DNA of 64,000 bases, taken from NCBI GenBank assembly GCA_034620365.1, contig JAQGEQ010000201.1, positions 682,001-746,000 of the forward strand, written 5' to 3'. Origin of the DNA: Pegea sp. RAD2-039 (lineage: Eukaryota; Chordata; Thaliacea; Salpida; Salpidae). The translations under genes were made by a program, and so were the position numbers. Under the pieces are notes generated by a model. It did not search any database, was not told the origin of the DNA, and saw only the letters and a list, made by a program, of their open reading frames with translations. Position 1 is the first letter of the stretch, and every line of letters starts with the position of its first letter. Of this stretch, positions 46,905 through 59,528 are shown one piece after another.

Positions 46905-47005
46905 TGACTAGAAATGAACTAAGTTGCCGTCGAAACAACATGCTGCTAGCAGAGTCACACACCTCCAAGCGATTTGTAGTGAAGGTTACATAGGTAAAAT
47001 AACCT
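46905..47005 (-). repeat. Possible SINE-related fragment
   Basis: A GC-richer patch of about 100 bp. On the minus strand it contains AGCATGTTGTTTCGACGGCAA, which loosely resembles the 3' end of the SINE family at 20.8 and 47.4 kb. Short and diverged. Confidence 0.3.
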
Positions 47006-47376
47006 TTTATTAGTTTTTGCAGTTTTTGAACGTAATTACATAAATTCAAATTTATAGAAATTTTAATTGTACCCAATCAAGTTAAAAGAATTATAAACGT
47101 TTTAAAAAATAAAGCAATTTGTTTACCAAAATACTGATAAATACTTATTTTAAGAGATAATTAAATGATGTGTTTATTTAACATTTACATGTTCGAATAC
47201 AATTGTTGCGTCACTATGGAATCACTACAAATCAAAATGGTGCGATAACAGTGTACAAAAATGGTTCAATAACCAATTATATTAATTTTGATTTGTGAAA
47301 GTTTAGACGACAGCAACAATTTATAAAATTTTGAGCTTTTACGGCTATATATATATCTAACAGATTTGTTATAGCA

Positions 47377-47735
47377 TGCTTCGGCCGAGAACGGTCATGC
47401 TGTAAGCCACGGCAGAAATCATGGAGGTTCAGTTATTATCCATGCAACAGGGTTCCACTCTCCACGCAAACAAGGTATGCAACAGAACAAAAAGACTGAT
47501 GCAGCCACGCTCAGCTGGCGCCCCGAAAGCTGTCAGAACGTCACTGAGTACATTGACTATCTGCTTTTGAGTCTCCAGCTTCGACTCTAAATTCGGAGTT
47601 TTGCATCTCCTAGAAGTGTTGCCATTAACTAGTAACAGAGACCTACTACCCGAGTTTTTATGGACTTTTCCCTGCAACAAAAACGTGTCCACCGTGGTTT
47701 GACCACGGAATCTTCCACGTTTTTCTCTACACTAG
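47377..47735 (-). mobile_element. tRNA-derived SINE, copy 2
   Basis: Homologous to 20405-20795 in the opposite orientation. On the minus strand the head (about 47735-47680) keeps a degraded B box (GTGGTCAAACCAC). The body aligns through GGGAAAAGTCCATAAAAACT, CTCAGTGACGTTCTGACAGC and TGCATGGATAATAACTGAAC, and the tail ends TCGGCCGAAGC at about 47380. Both strands contain short open frames that are not conserved between the copies. Confidence 0.8.
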
Positions 47736-50120
47736 GAAGACCGACGCATAACAGATTAGTGATTAAATAAAATATGCCAAACTTATATTTACTTCTTATC
47801 TGACTTATAGCGATCATTTTGAATATCGCAATTAATATCAGAAACTATATACATCATATATTTTTTCTAAGACATACATTTCTTGATGAAATCTATTCAT
47901 AGGGGAAAGAAAACTTACCGCGTTCAAAAGCTAATTAAAAATATTTTCAGGACGGGTTATCTAATATTACAGCATATAAGGTTGCAAGTTGCTCTTGCAA
48001 TGCTTATGAAATAATGGGTTTGTATGCTAGCGTAAATATAATTTGAAAAAATTAAGATCTTACTTTAGAAAGCAACCGTTATTATTATTGTTTCACGCTT
48101 TAATTTTAGTCCTATTTATGATTGTAAATGGACTTTCATCTCTTTAAGTTTTAAAAACAATAGCTATATAAGTTTTAAGCACTTTAATTCATCATTTAAA
48201 ATATGTAAAATAGAAAGATTCTCTTTCAAATCTACCTACTTATTTTAATAAAATTAAGTTTTGAACTAATTGATAAAAAAGCTAATAAATTAACATAATT
48301 GAAAAGTGTGTTTTATTGCCTATTTTGTGAAGTTTTTAAATAGTTTATTACCGATTATTTTTTTAAATGTATTTATTTTAATTAAAAGCTCAAAAGAAAT
48401 TGTGTAATCGACTATTGCAGCAAAGTACATTTCAACCGAAGTAACTGTAATCCTTTAAAGCAAAAACCTTATTTAGACGCTGACTAATTGTATAAAAAGG
48501 CTTCCTGGATACTATTTACATTTTTTATAAACAGAACATACGTAATTTTTGCAAGTTTCAGCAAGAAAATGATCATTTATCAAGTTGTTCTTCTTATAGA
48601 AAGGTCTACTTAAGTTTTCGGTTCAAAATATCATAAATATAATACAAGCAAAATGTGTATACTACACTTTTTAATAAAGATAGACTATAAAAGCTGACTT
48701 GAGCCATTGAAAAAACGTGATAAGAAAATGTATAAAACCACAAGATACTCAAATTACAGCTATTCAATCAGATGATGTTGATTGTATGCTATGAATTAAA
48801 TGAGTAACTAAGTCAAAAAGAGCTTCAAGCACTTTCTGAATAATGTTGATTATCTAATTAGATATCTCATGAGATATCTAGTTTCTTATTTTCAAATCAT
48901 TTAGCTCTCTATAAGATCAAAACTTTTACATCCAAATGAATAAAACATTTTATTTAGTAATTGTTTACAGCTAGTATTCCTTGATAATAACTTAATAACT
49001 TATGTTAGAACTCAGATAAAATAATTATTTCATTTAAAATTGGAATTTTTTTTTCTAAATGTTAATTGTACCAGCTTACGTTTAAGAGTCTTGTAAAGGG
49101 CAAAGTTAAGATTATTTCTAAAAGATTGCTTTATCACAATAAGAATATTTTCAAGACAAGAAAATTGCTATTTTGCTTCACTATTTTATTTATCTTGCAA
49201 AAAACTATAAGAATTGTTGTTCCGGAAAAGTTGAAAATATCAAAAGCAGTGATACATAAGGTATTATAATACTTTTTTGACAAATTTGCTTGACATGTTT
49301 ATTAAACATTATAGAAATTTAAGTTCAAATTTCTTAGATGGTCTTAAAGCTATTTTTGTTTGTAATTTATACAGCAATTTAAGAAAGTTCTAACTCTGCT
49401 TTATTCTTACAAACTGTTTATTGTAAATACATCAAAAGTTAAATGTAATTGAAAGGTAAAAGCTCTCACGATTTTATCGTTTATCACTTTCAAACAAACT
49501 TAAAAAGAGAAACAGCCCGATACGTTGATTTTCTAATTGTTAATTTTGAATAAACCTTTTTATGTTTTTTCAAATTAATACCTCTAATGACTCTTATAAA
49601 TCTTGAAAAAAAGCTTCCATATAACTTATATGTCTTTATTGTACTTCTTTGTAGGTCAGTGAGATTGTGTTATAGTTATTTACTTGTAATACGCTTCTCA
49701 ATTTTTTAATACATTAATGGAAAGAAATTTAAAGAAAATAGAAAAACGATAAAAATTTATTTTAGCCAAAAATCAAGTCTGTTGAAGCAAGTTGACTTTT
49801 ACTTTATTACTTTTTTGATGGCTTGTGTTCTCTTTGGTAAGTTTGGGGTACAAATGGGTAATTTTGACTAAAATATTTCCACTCATGTTTTCTAGCCTAA
49901 TTTAAATGCAATCAATCAAAATTTATCATATAAATACTTCTATGTAAATCACGCCCCAAAGTTAAGCTACATTTTTTTATTTCAAACCAACTTTGTAGCT
50001 GAACTAGTTTATTTTGAAAAATATCCTTTATTAATAAGATAAATTAACAACTTAAAAGTCGTTGTTCAAAAGTGCTACATATTAACAAAAAAAGCTGCAT
50101 AGAAACATATAAAACAAAAT
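47736..50120. other. AT-rich spacer, no gene recognised
   Basis: About 2.4 kb between the SINE and the sulfotransferase-like gene. Nothing supportable seen. Confidence 0.45.
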
Positions 50121-52342
50121 TTAATATTTTAAAACGTAAATAAATAAGCTAAAGATGCAAACTACGAAACATGTCACTAAACAAGCAGTTTGTCGTATTT
50201 CACTTTTAATTTTATCAATGTAATTGAGTCTGATCATCTCATTCACCATCTCAGCCGATTTGTTCTCATAAGGAAATGGTAAGAGAGGAACAGGTTTGCC
50301 CAAAAATTTGCATAACACTCTCCAACCGTCTTTTAGATTAAAGAACAAAGTTCTCCCATCTCTCGGAGCAAACTAGAACATTAAGCATCTTTAATGATAA
50401 AAAACTTCCAAACTAATAAGTGAAATTAAATTAATGAACAATTGTAGTAGAATCTTGTGAATAAAATTTGAAATAGGAAATATTGAAGATAAAAAGCAAT
50501 TAATATTGGAAATAATTAAAGCGCTTATACCACCTTTATTTTTAAATATATCAAAATGTTTTTCAAGCTTCTATCACATATAACTTTCTAATATAAATCA
50601 AATCTTGTTTTAAGACTTCAGCTTAATAGAAAAGTGAACATTTCAACGAGAAACTAAATGCTTCAATACCAATTGCGTTTTGTCAAATTAAATCGATCTT
50701 CTACCTGCTTAACTGAAGCATTATGACGTCGATATGCTTTTAACAACAAAGTTTCGTTCATTTTTCGTTTTCTACCTCGTCTTGAGTAGACATCGAATCC
50801 AAAAATTAGACTTACTGCGAAATTAAGATTAATTTAGGTTAAAAGTTATAAAATTACCTCGCAATTGACATTTTTCCAATCTTTTAATCAGTGCATGGTT
50901 CTTTTAAAACCAATTTACAACAGTTTTTAACTTACAATTATTTAAAAGAAAACATTTAGAAAAATAAGGAATTATATACAAAGATAAAGTTGACAGTAAA
51001 TTCAAATCAAGGCTTTAATATGTGATTAAGAAAAACTTTGTTCTCTTCAAAGTCAGTTTGTCAATTGATATTTTAACTGATCTTAAAAGCAAACTCTAAG
51101 TATGATAAGATAAAAGTAGACGTTGAAGCCAACACTTGGATTTCAGCAACTTTTTGCTTGCTAATGCGATAAAGAACTTGCATGTGCCTCCTTACCCTAT
51201 ATATTATTGCAATGCTGCTTGAGTCAAGTCAAGTTTCGATAAATGTTGCATAAAAATCGTGGCAACTAGAAGAAGCTAGGAAACCAGTGGTCGTTTTTAA
51301 AATATGAAAATATTTGTTTGTTTCTGATAGGAATGTGCGGTGAAAGGGTTCAGAAAACCGATCATCTGTAATAGCTTTGACATTTTAACGTATTTTTTAC
51401 GTAACGATTTTTACTCGAAATTTCCCCAACTTTTTATTGCGATAAATCGTAGACATAAAAACTCACTTTCAGCTAATCTTTTCTGAGCTGTCTCGAAACT
51501 ATCGTGCTGCTTTTTTTTCTCAATTTCATCATTTAAACTTGTCTAGGTCGCTATCCTTTTAGATAGATCAACATCTGTTTGCGTCAAAAATACAAATTTT
51601 GATCTTTAAAACTTTGTGAGCTTTAGGTAGAGCAACTCTTTTGTAGCAATTGATAACTTAATTAGACATTTGCTAATACTTGATGTTTGAAAGTTTGAAA
51701 ATACTCCGTTTATCATATATAACCAACCTGATTTATATATTTTAAAAATTATTAAAAATTCAGCTTAATTATTTGTGTAATCAGGTATTTACACTGTTTT
51801 CCAAAAAAGTTTTCCGTCTCTCTGGCTGTTGGAGAAAGCCACTTCAAAACCCATTTTCTTGTTGTGGAAGCAACTGGTAGCTTCTCAATCTGTTTAATAA
51901 AACTTTTTAACCAAATATCCTCTGATTCTCTTTCAGTGAAAATAATCTGTAAACATTGAATAAGTGTATGAAGGGTGTACTGCGAGTATTTGTAAAATTT
52001 AAGATGAACTTAATTATGAGATAAGATCGATATCTTGTACAACTTTCAAATCTTCCTACAGTATAGTTGCACATAAAGTAACTAATTTACCTTTGCGTCA
52101 GGGAACGCTTGATGCAATTCAAACCAAAAAAAAGAGCTGGGTACATCACAGACTGCATCAACATCAAGAAACATCTTTTGAAATTCATCAATTGCTCTAC
52201 CATCTTCGAATATTTTTAACCACTTTTCTTTTAGATATAAAAAATGTTCTAAAAAGTCATAAACTTCGTACCCGAGCAAGCAAAGTGCTTTATTTAATGT
52301 TTTTGTTCCACATTTTGAAAAGCTTGCCACTATAACTTTCAT
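50121..52342 (-). CDS. Sulfotransferase-like protein, paralog A
   Basis: Four exons on the minus strand: 52342-52091, 51946-51793, 50814-50705 and 50372-50121, together 255 aa. Exon 1 opens with a PAPS-binding P-loop (KCGTKT, residues 10-15), then YEVYDFLEH and VCDVPSSFFWFELHQAFPDAK. Exon 2 begins IIFTERESEDIWLKS. Exon 4 has NLKDGWRVLCKFLGKPVP followed by PFPYENK. This order (P-loop, D-x-P-x-x-F, W-LCKFL-PxP-FP-x-N) is that of the small Sulfotransfer_4 family. A hydrophobic C-terminal helix (TACLVTCFVVCIFSLFIYVL) may anchor it to the Golgi or ER membrane. Substrate unknown. It lies head to head with paralog B at 54860. Confidence 0.87.
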
Positions 52343-54402
52343 TTTGAATCTTAAAATATAAATTAATCTTCGTTTTTTATCGCTTGAATTATAAAGATGA
52401 ATTATAAAGATGTTTTGAAATTAAGTCAAATATAAAGAAGTATAAAATTTTGTCTCTATTCAGTTAACATTAAAATCACTCACAAAGAACTATTAATAAA
52501 ATCTTATTCTATACTGTAGTTATAAAATAAAATTTGAAGTTGAATTATTTAAATATGAGTCAAAAATGAAACAATTATAATTACAAAAACTTATAATCAA
52601 TAGATATAAAAATTTCACCTATTAGCTTAAAAACAAGCTTTCTTTAAAAAGTTTAAGTTTTCTTTGAATAGAAAATTTAAAAAAATTATGACACACTATG
52701 ATATAAATGAATAATAAACTAGCAACAGCATCTTCAACTTCATGTGAAGCACAAAAGTCTGATGAAAAACCAGTTAGGTCAGTTTTGCCTTTATTGTAAA
52801 CGCCTTATGCTTACAAAAATTATTTTATGAAGTTGAACTTCCATAAGCACTTAAATTTGGCATATAAATTAAACTAACTAAATTTAATAATATTAGTAAA
52901 AATGAAATAAAATACTATTTTCCGTATTTTAGTCATCAAATAAATTTCTGTATGTTGAAGTGGAAACATTGAACCTGAGCTATTTCTTACATAACCTGAT
53001 ACTTTTTCAATAGCTTTCTTTAAAAGTTATATTGTGTTTAACTCTAAAGTGTTTCTATTCTTTCTGTAATAATCTTAAACTGTGATACATAAGATCTTGC
53101 TTTACCTCTTTGCTCCATGAAGCTTTCGAATTTGTTGCTCGCAGCCACACGTTAATAAATTAATAAATAATTTTCAAAATTTTCATCGATAAAAGTTTTT
53201 AATCCAATAACTTCTAAATTTTTAGTTTGGATGACCTTTCTTACTCTTTTGAGCCGCTAAGCGAAACAATACTTTAAATACTTTCAAAATGCTGGTAAAC
53301 TAAACAGGAATGCATTCAAAATTTATTTGTATATTTGTAATTTCAATAATTTACTATTCTGAAACTACTCTACAAATTGTTAAATTTCTTATTAAAATAT
53401 CAAAAATTTTTCCAACTTTGTTTCAAGCATACATATTTTTTAGAAAAAATTTTAGCATCTTTTTCCGAAATTCACCATAATTTATTCAAAAACTTCCAAT
53501 TGAACACTTTTCATGCTGTGCATACTTCTCTCTTTATTCTTTTTTTCTGGTAGGTAAATCTTTCTCTACTCACTAAGAAATATATCGATTAAACAGTAGC
53601 TTCTTTATCAATCTAAATGTTGCCACCGACAGCTATAATATATGATGTTAGTTTTCAAATACTTTTTATTATTTCGTGTAAAAGCAGAGAGAACATCTCT
53701 AGGCGTCTTTATAGTAAAGAGATGTTTTTTGAGACGAGTCTTTTTTTTTTGCATCGATTAAGTATTTTTTTAAATTCATTTTTTGTTGGAAACAAGATAT
53801 TTAATAGTAACTTTTGTCTTAAAACGTTTTTAGCGTTTTTATATAGTTTGTCAGTCGAACTTTTGCGTATATAGTTGTTGTCTTATTTCGATTTTGTCGT
53901 ACAAAGATAACTGCTTTTTAATGTTTTCAAAGTTGGCCTGGTATAAGATGACAAAATAGAACAAAGTATAATAAAAACTATAATTCTTTTTTCTTTATTT
54001 TACTATAACATTTTTATTTGTGCCAACAAATAAATCAGAAATCATTTCGTCAAATATTTTTGATTTTAAATATGTCTTAACTCCGGCAAGCCTTTATTTT
54101 AATGAATTGATTTTGTGTGAAACTGATTGAAATGATTAGAATTAATTATTGATTGATACAAGAAACTTTTATCTAAATTCAACCTACTTTATCTAAATTG
54201 TTTTTGTAGATAACGATAAAATAAAATATTAACTTAGATAATATAATCTATAAATTATATCAGTTTCAACTTTAGTTTAATGCACACTACTACAAAATAA
54301 AAAAAGTAGTTGAAACTATTCTTTAAAAATTGCATTTCGCAACATTGCATAAAATTACGTTAGCACTTTTTCTCCTCTGTATGAGGGTAGGCATGAATGG
54401 TT
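52343..54402. other. Intergenic region between head-to-head sulfotransferases
   Basis: About 2 kb of the 2.5-kb divergent spacer; promoters of both sulfotransferase genes should lie in the spacer. No exon or repeat recognised in this part. Confidence 0.45.
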
Positions 54403-54437
54403 AACCGGTTTGCAGCTCTATGGGTGAGAAACCGGTT
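54403..54437. promoter_or_regulatory. Paired AACCGGTT palindromes (Grainyhead-type motif)
   Basis: Two perfect AACCGGTT octamers at 54403-54410 and 54430-54437, 27 bp apart, in a small GC-richer patch about 425 bp upstream of sulfotransferase paralog B. AACCGGTT is the known consensus of Grainyhead/CP2 factors of animal epithelia. That these bind here is inference. Confidence 0.5.
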
Positions 54438-54859
54438 TCGTTTTGACATCATAAGATTTCCACCAATTTTTAACCTCAAGTTTCGATTGAAGGATTCGTT
54501 CGTTACGCACTTTTAGTAATCTAGTTGCCACGGCAACACAGTTCATTTGCTCTAATGTGTTTGTTTTTTGAGGTACTTAATTACCACCAAAATGACTTAA
54601 TGCAACCAATAATACAATAAAGTTGAAAATCAATTAATCAAAGTTTGTAGCAAAAACTATTTTTTAAATAAGAAAAATTAGATGAAAACCAAAAATGGGA
54701 ATTTCAATTTCTTTTATTAAGCTAAAGTAAAAGTCATAACCTATTACCATGAAATTGTAAGTTAAAATGAAAATTATAAAAATGTCTCTAATTCAAATGT
54801 TGGTGTTTTTGTGAAGTTTAGTAAAGCTTAAATAGTATTTGATAAGTTTGAATCTCAAA

Positions 54860-55808
54860 ATGAAAATTATTGTTGCTGGGTTTCCAAAATGTGGCACAAA
54901 AACAGTTGCTTCCGCTTTAAGAGACCTTGGTCTTAAAGTTTATGATTTTATGGAAAATTATGAGTTTTTGGAGGATAAATGGCGAAAGATTTTTGAAGAA
55001 GGAGTGAACCGTGATGATTTTATGGAGATGTACGAAAACGTAGACGCTGTAACAGACTTGCCTTGCTGCTTCTTTTGGAAAGACCTCCATAAAACTTTCC
55101 CTCAAGCTAAAGTTTGTTTTAGTTGAATTTCTAAATTTAGTGATTAGTAAGTATAAAATTAAAAGAAGCTGAATCGATATTTTTGGTTATTTTCAGATTA
55201 TATTCATGCAACGAACCACCGAAGACGAATGGATGCAAAGTTTCAACTGTAGTATCAATCTCAGACAAAAGTTAGTATTCAAATTACTTAAAATATTTTC
55301 ACCAACAGCAGCCAAGTTGAATGCATTTCTGACAGATATGCGTAAGTGACAGTTATTAAACTAGATCTCATTTGTAGTAATCTAATCGAAAGCGTTGTTA
55401 CAGTTCGGTTAGTATTTGGTTTTGATGTGATGAATACTTCCATCATAAATGGATCAGCAAAAGATCTACAGATGAAACAGATCTTTCGACTTCATAATTC
55501 TTATGTTCTTGAAGTAGGTTTAAACAATATGACAGAGCTTGATTGTAATTTTACTTTTACAGCAAGCACCTAAAGACAAGCTACTCATTTTTAACTTGAA
55601 TCAAGGCTGGGGTCCACTTTGCAAATTTCTGCAGCTTCCAATTCCCAAGCATCCCTTCCCACATAAAAATAAGCAAGGCGAATACGGTTACGAGCTGCTT
55701 AGAACTCATCCTATATTTCTACAAATGCAGAAAGAGCTTTTGTCAAAAATAAGCGTTTGTTTTACTTTCTTCTTTCTTCTTTGTAGCTATTTTCGAAAAT
55801 GGTTTTAA
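54860..55808 (+). CDS. Sulfotransferase-like protein, paralog B
   Basis: Four exons: 54860-55111, 55197-55341, 55404-55513 and 55563-55808, together 250 aa. Exons 1 and 3 have exactly the lengths seen in paralog A (252 and 110 bp) and all intron phases agree, so the two are duplicates. Motifs are P-loop KCGTKT (residues 10-15), VTDLPCCFFWKDLHKTFPQAK (split over helix and strand), IIFMQRTTEDEWMQSF, VFGFDV, and GWGPLCKFLQLPIPKHPFP. The predicted enzyme transfers sulfate from PAPS; the acceptor is unknown. The C-terminus is hydrophobic. An alternative end is possible: a GT at about 55754 and an acceptor at about 55836 would swap the tail for one beginning LPSWQASVHS. Confidence 0.87.
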
Positions 55809-56640
55809 ACTTGATTTTTTTGTTTTAATTTTCAGCTACCTTCTTGGCAAGCTTCTGTGCATTCATTGAACGCTTTTCTGTTCTTCTCATCGTTTTAACC
55901 GTCTTCAGGCAATCCTTTAACATTTTCTCAGTATTTCCGATAATTTATTAGACTAATACATGTAAAGTTTGATCACCGCGGTTTCACGTTTGGTTTTAAC
56001 TTAAGTTTTACTTCGATTAAGCTCTTGCTGTTATTTTAAATAGTTTTTACAGTTTCTATTCAATCCTTTCATCATTTACCGCAAAAACAATTATGTCGAC
56101 TTTTACTTTATGGCAAGCCTTCCAGACACCAGGTTAGATTGCAGCATGTGACTTTTGTGCTTTTTTTCGTTAACCTTCAATTTGAGTTCATAAGTTCCAC
56201 TTATTGTTTTCGGCAGAAAACACCTCGAACGTATGTGTTTAATTACAATATGGTTTGTGGCATTCTGTTTTTTTTTTCTAATCATGTGATTGTTTCAAAA
56301 CTAACTTTAAACAATTTCCATCAACGTAGCTGCATTTATGGGTTTTGAAAATACAACTTTGAAACCTAATTAATGAAATTTTTGTGCGAAAAAATTAGGT
56401 TTAATTCTTAATTTCTAAAACTAAACTGATAGTTAGGTTGATGTAAGTGGTTGAAGTAAAATTATAATCCAGACGTTCGATTAGCTAAATTTATCTTTTA
56501 ATTATATTTCCTACATAAAATTTTAACAAAGAAGAGGTTGTTAATCAAAAGGTTACATCAAAGACTAGGTGATTAAAAAGCAATCAGAAAAATAAACTTT
56601 GTGGAGAAATTACAAACTTCAAATAAGCTCTAAAAAGGAG
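55809..56640. other. AT-rich 3' flank of sulfotransferase B
   Basis: May contain the alternative last exon (about 55837-55900) of sulfotransferase B; otherwise nothing recognised. Confidence 0.4.
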
Positions 56641-57195
56641 GCCACCAACTTGCTGACAAATGCACTCACCATCAACAGCGAAAGACTCATGACTGTGCAG
56701 CACTTTAAGTATCTTACTAGCAAGTAATATTTGATGCTACCATTGATAGGGGAAAGTAATCATCAGATTAGCAAGTCAAAGCCCTTGGTCAACTTCAGAT
56801 AAGAGCTTAGAGCAACAAAGATTTCAAAATCAATGTTGTTCTGACCAAACTTCTGGGCAGGTCTAAATCTTGGATCTTATACAATCACTACTTACGACTT
56901 TTGGGTTGCTTCCACAAACAATGCCACTGAAACATCATCTGCATTAGATAGTGAGATCCATCCCAAATACATCTTTACTTGTTAGAGCTAATTTGCTTAG
57001 CATCCAAGTCATACCAACAAAACACAATCTTTTTGGGTCGTTAAGGTCTCCAGAATATAAAATAACTATGTACCCAAAATTGTATCGTCTGGTTGAAAAA
57101 AGAGGTGCTCTAAGCAAAAAGTGATTTAGAGATTTATAAAAATCTTTGTTGAAACAACTTGTAAAACAGCTGTTATCTTCGTATGGTGTAGCATA
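56641..57195 (+). mobile_element. Decayed LINE reverse-transcriptase 3' fragment
   Basis: Translation across several frameshifts and stops recovers the typical C-terminal part of an APE-type non-LTR polyprotein: a VQHFKYLTSK block (family FxYLGS), KINVVLTKLLGRSKSWILY (family LYGSETW), LGCFHKQCH (family HxRCLR), and further on LRSPEYKI and FRDLYKSLLK-like segments. Different family from the three CR1/L2-like copies. No intact frame remains. Confidence 0.6.
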
Positions 57196-59194
57196 AAGAA
57201 AAACCATCTCTCGTCAACATCTATTGAGAGCCAAGCCAGAGCTGACGCTGGAGATAAAAGCTTAAAGAAGATAAGGGCTCTAATGTCATATATTACATCT
57301 CTGTAGAACATGTGACCGGGCGTGCTTTTCACGTACAGACTTGTTTAGGCAATAACGAAAAGAACAATAAACTCTAATTCTATCTTTATTTGCTTCAATG
57401 TGTTACCCTTCTTCGATATATCATTCCCATATACTTCCATATCTTCAAACCTCAAAACATTGCTACTAAGTTGTTGATTTGTAATTTTTCAAGAAGTTTT
57501 TAAAACCCTTTAACATTTATGGTCAATGCTTTATAAATTCTTGAGATAATCATTTCAGTTAAACTCTTGTTTACGATTCGCTATTGTAAAGAAATCCACA
57601 GATTTAATATTTAAAATCAATTATACAGTCCTACCTTGATACGTATAACTTATAGCATTAGACTACAATTATTAGTTTGTATCAGACACAGTAATCTAAA
57701 AGCTTTAACAAATTCTCAATAAGACTAAGATCATTTTTAAGGAGTTAAAAGCTTGTTGAAGTAAAATATAGTTAACTCAAAACTCCAGTTTTCTAGATTT
57801 GCTAAACACAAAATTTAAATATTACCTGACCAAGCTATATGCTCAAAACATACGATCTAAATATTTTGGTAGGTGATTGTTGCGAAGATTAGCTGACAAA
57901 TCTTTAGCGTTCTTAGCTACCAATCACGACACTTGTTTATCAAATAAGTTCTATTTTCCTAACGTCGTTGGAGAAGTTTTTCAAAATTAAGGTGGTAAGT
58001 CGACCCAAATGGTTTTCTATTAAAATTGTTATGCTATATAGGGAACGAAATCACTGTTCTTTTAGATGTATTGTTTAGTTCAAAAAACGTGTTGAAGCTT
58101 AGTTTAAAATGATTACAATGAAATAGTTTTTACCGTTTTGATGTATTATAACTGTATCTAACAAGAATTTTATAAATATAGTTATTTATTAACTATATAT
58201 ACTATTTTATGAATAAAACAATTTGTTTTGTTTAAATCTTGTTGTAAAATACTAGAAATTCAATTAAGATACCGAGTAATTCAATCAAATATATTATCAT
58301 GTAAACTAGTAACAAATAATCAAAATTTCTACCAAATTCTGTTACTTTTCAAAAGATTATTTAAGATGTTTCCAAATAGCTGAACAAAAATCAATTGAAA
58401 ATGTTATCAAGTATTCTGAAACAATCTTGTGAAGGCAAAAATATTTTTAAAAGTGCTTTAAAAGAATTAAGTAACAATTGTGTTACAGACTTTTAACATC
58501 AAATATTAAAGATAAACTTGTTACTGTATACAATCTAATGAGGGTTGTAACAATTAACATTAAAGTTTAAAAAACAATTTTCATGAACTATATCTTATTT
58601 AGCCATTGCATGAAAACAGTGAGAAACTTACAAAATAAACACTTGATATGTAAACGGGTGCAAAAGTGTAATCAAATATCTCATCTATAAAACATAGCAC
58701 ATCATTTTACTATAACTAGTCACATGCTACTTATTTAAAGAAAAACAATTAATATTGTTTTATTAGTAAATTGATGGGATATACTTTTTTTTAAATATTT
58801 TTTTGTATTTTTGAATAATGCAAAATGTTTAAGATCTAATAAAAACATGAAATGAATGTATCAAATTTCAAACTAGCACTTGTAGATGTTAGTTTTTTAG
58901 AGAAATGTATTTGGAGTTGACTGAAATTTGACTGAAAACCTGAACCAATTGTAGGTTAAAGCAGGTATTTTATTAAAGTTGATCAGAGACCTAAATGTTT
59001 TAATAAACCACAACTTTAGAGTTTAAAGTAAAGTTTAATTTAAGTAAATTCCAAATGATTCCAAAACATTTAGAAATAATAAGATCTAAATTTAAAGAAA
59101 ATCAAAATATAATTGAAATTATAAAGCTGATAATAGTTGAGAAATAACTTTTAATAAAAGCAATGAGAATGCAAGCTTTAACAAAAAGATGAAA
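57196..59194. other. AT-rich spacer, no gene recognised
   Basis: About 2 kb of low-complexity AT-rich DNA; the right end should hold the thioredoxin 3' UTR. Confidence 0.45.
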
Positions 59195-59515
59195 TTATTT
59201 GTACTTATTAATTGCATCATTCAACATTTCTTGGTTGGCTCCTTGAAACTCATAAACTTTACTTCCATTTTTATAGAACTTAAAAGTGGGCATAGCAGAA
59301 ATCTCTTCAAAACGAGCAATATCTTCAGCCTCATCTACATCAACTTTAACGACAATTATATCTAGATTTTTTGCATGTTCTTTAAGAGCAGGTGCAATAA
59401 CTTTACAAGGACCACACCATTGAGCATGAAAATCAACGACTACCAACTTTCCTTCATTATTTTTCAAAACATTATGATACTCATCAATTTCTTCAACATC
59501 TTTCATGAGTCCCAT
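59195..59515 (-). CDS. TXN: Thioredoxin
   Basis: A 106-aa protein of classical thioredoxin length in one coding exon on the minus strand. The active site WCGPCK sits at about residues 33-38 after VVVDFHAQ, followed by VDVDEAEDIARFEEISAMPTF with the conserved cis-proline, then FYKNGSKVYEFQGAN. It reduces protein disulfides in the cytosol with thioredoxin reductase. The ATG at 59515 (MGLMKDVEE) is chosen because the open frame upstream, to 59590, crosses an AG acceptor at 59527-59528 and gives an implausible leader; a 5' UTR intron is likely. No signal or mitochondrial presequence. Confidence 0.95.
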   Translation of the reverse strand: MGLMKDVEEIDEYHNVLKNNEGKLVVVDFHAQWCGPCKVIAPALKEHAKNLDIIVVKVDVDEAEDIARFEEISAMPTFKFYKNGSKVYEFQGANQEMLNDAINKYK

Positions 59516-59528
59516 TTTTATTGCAACT

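Noticed and set aside
47429..47817. Two minus-strand open frames (87 and 62 codons)
   Set aside because: They overlap the SINE copy and its flank; not conserved with the copy at 20.5 kb.
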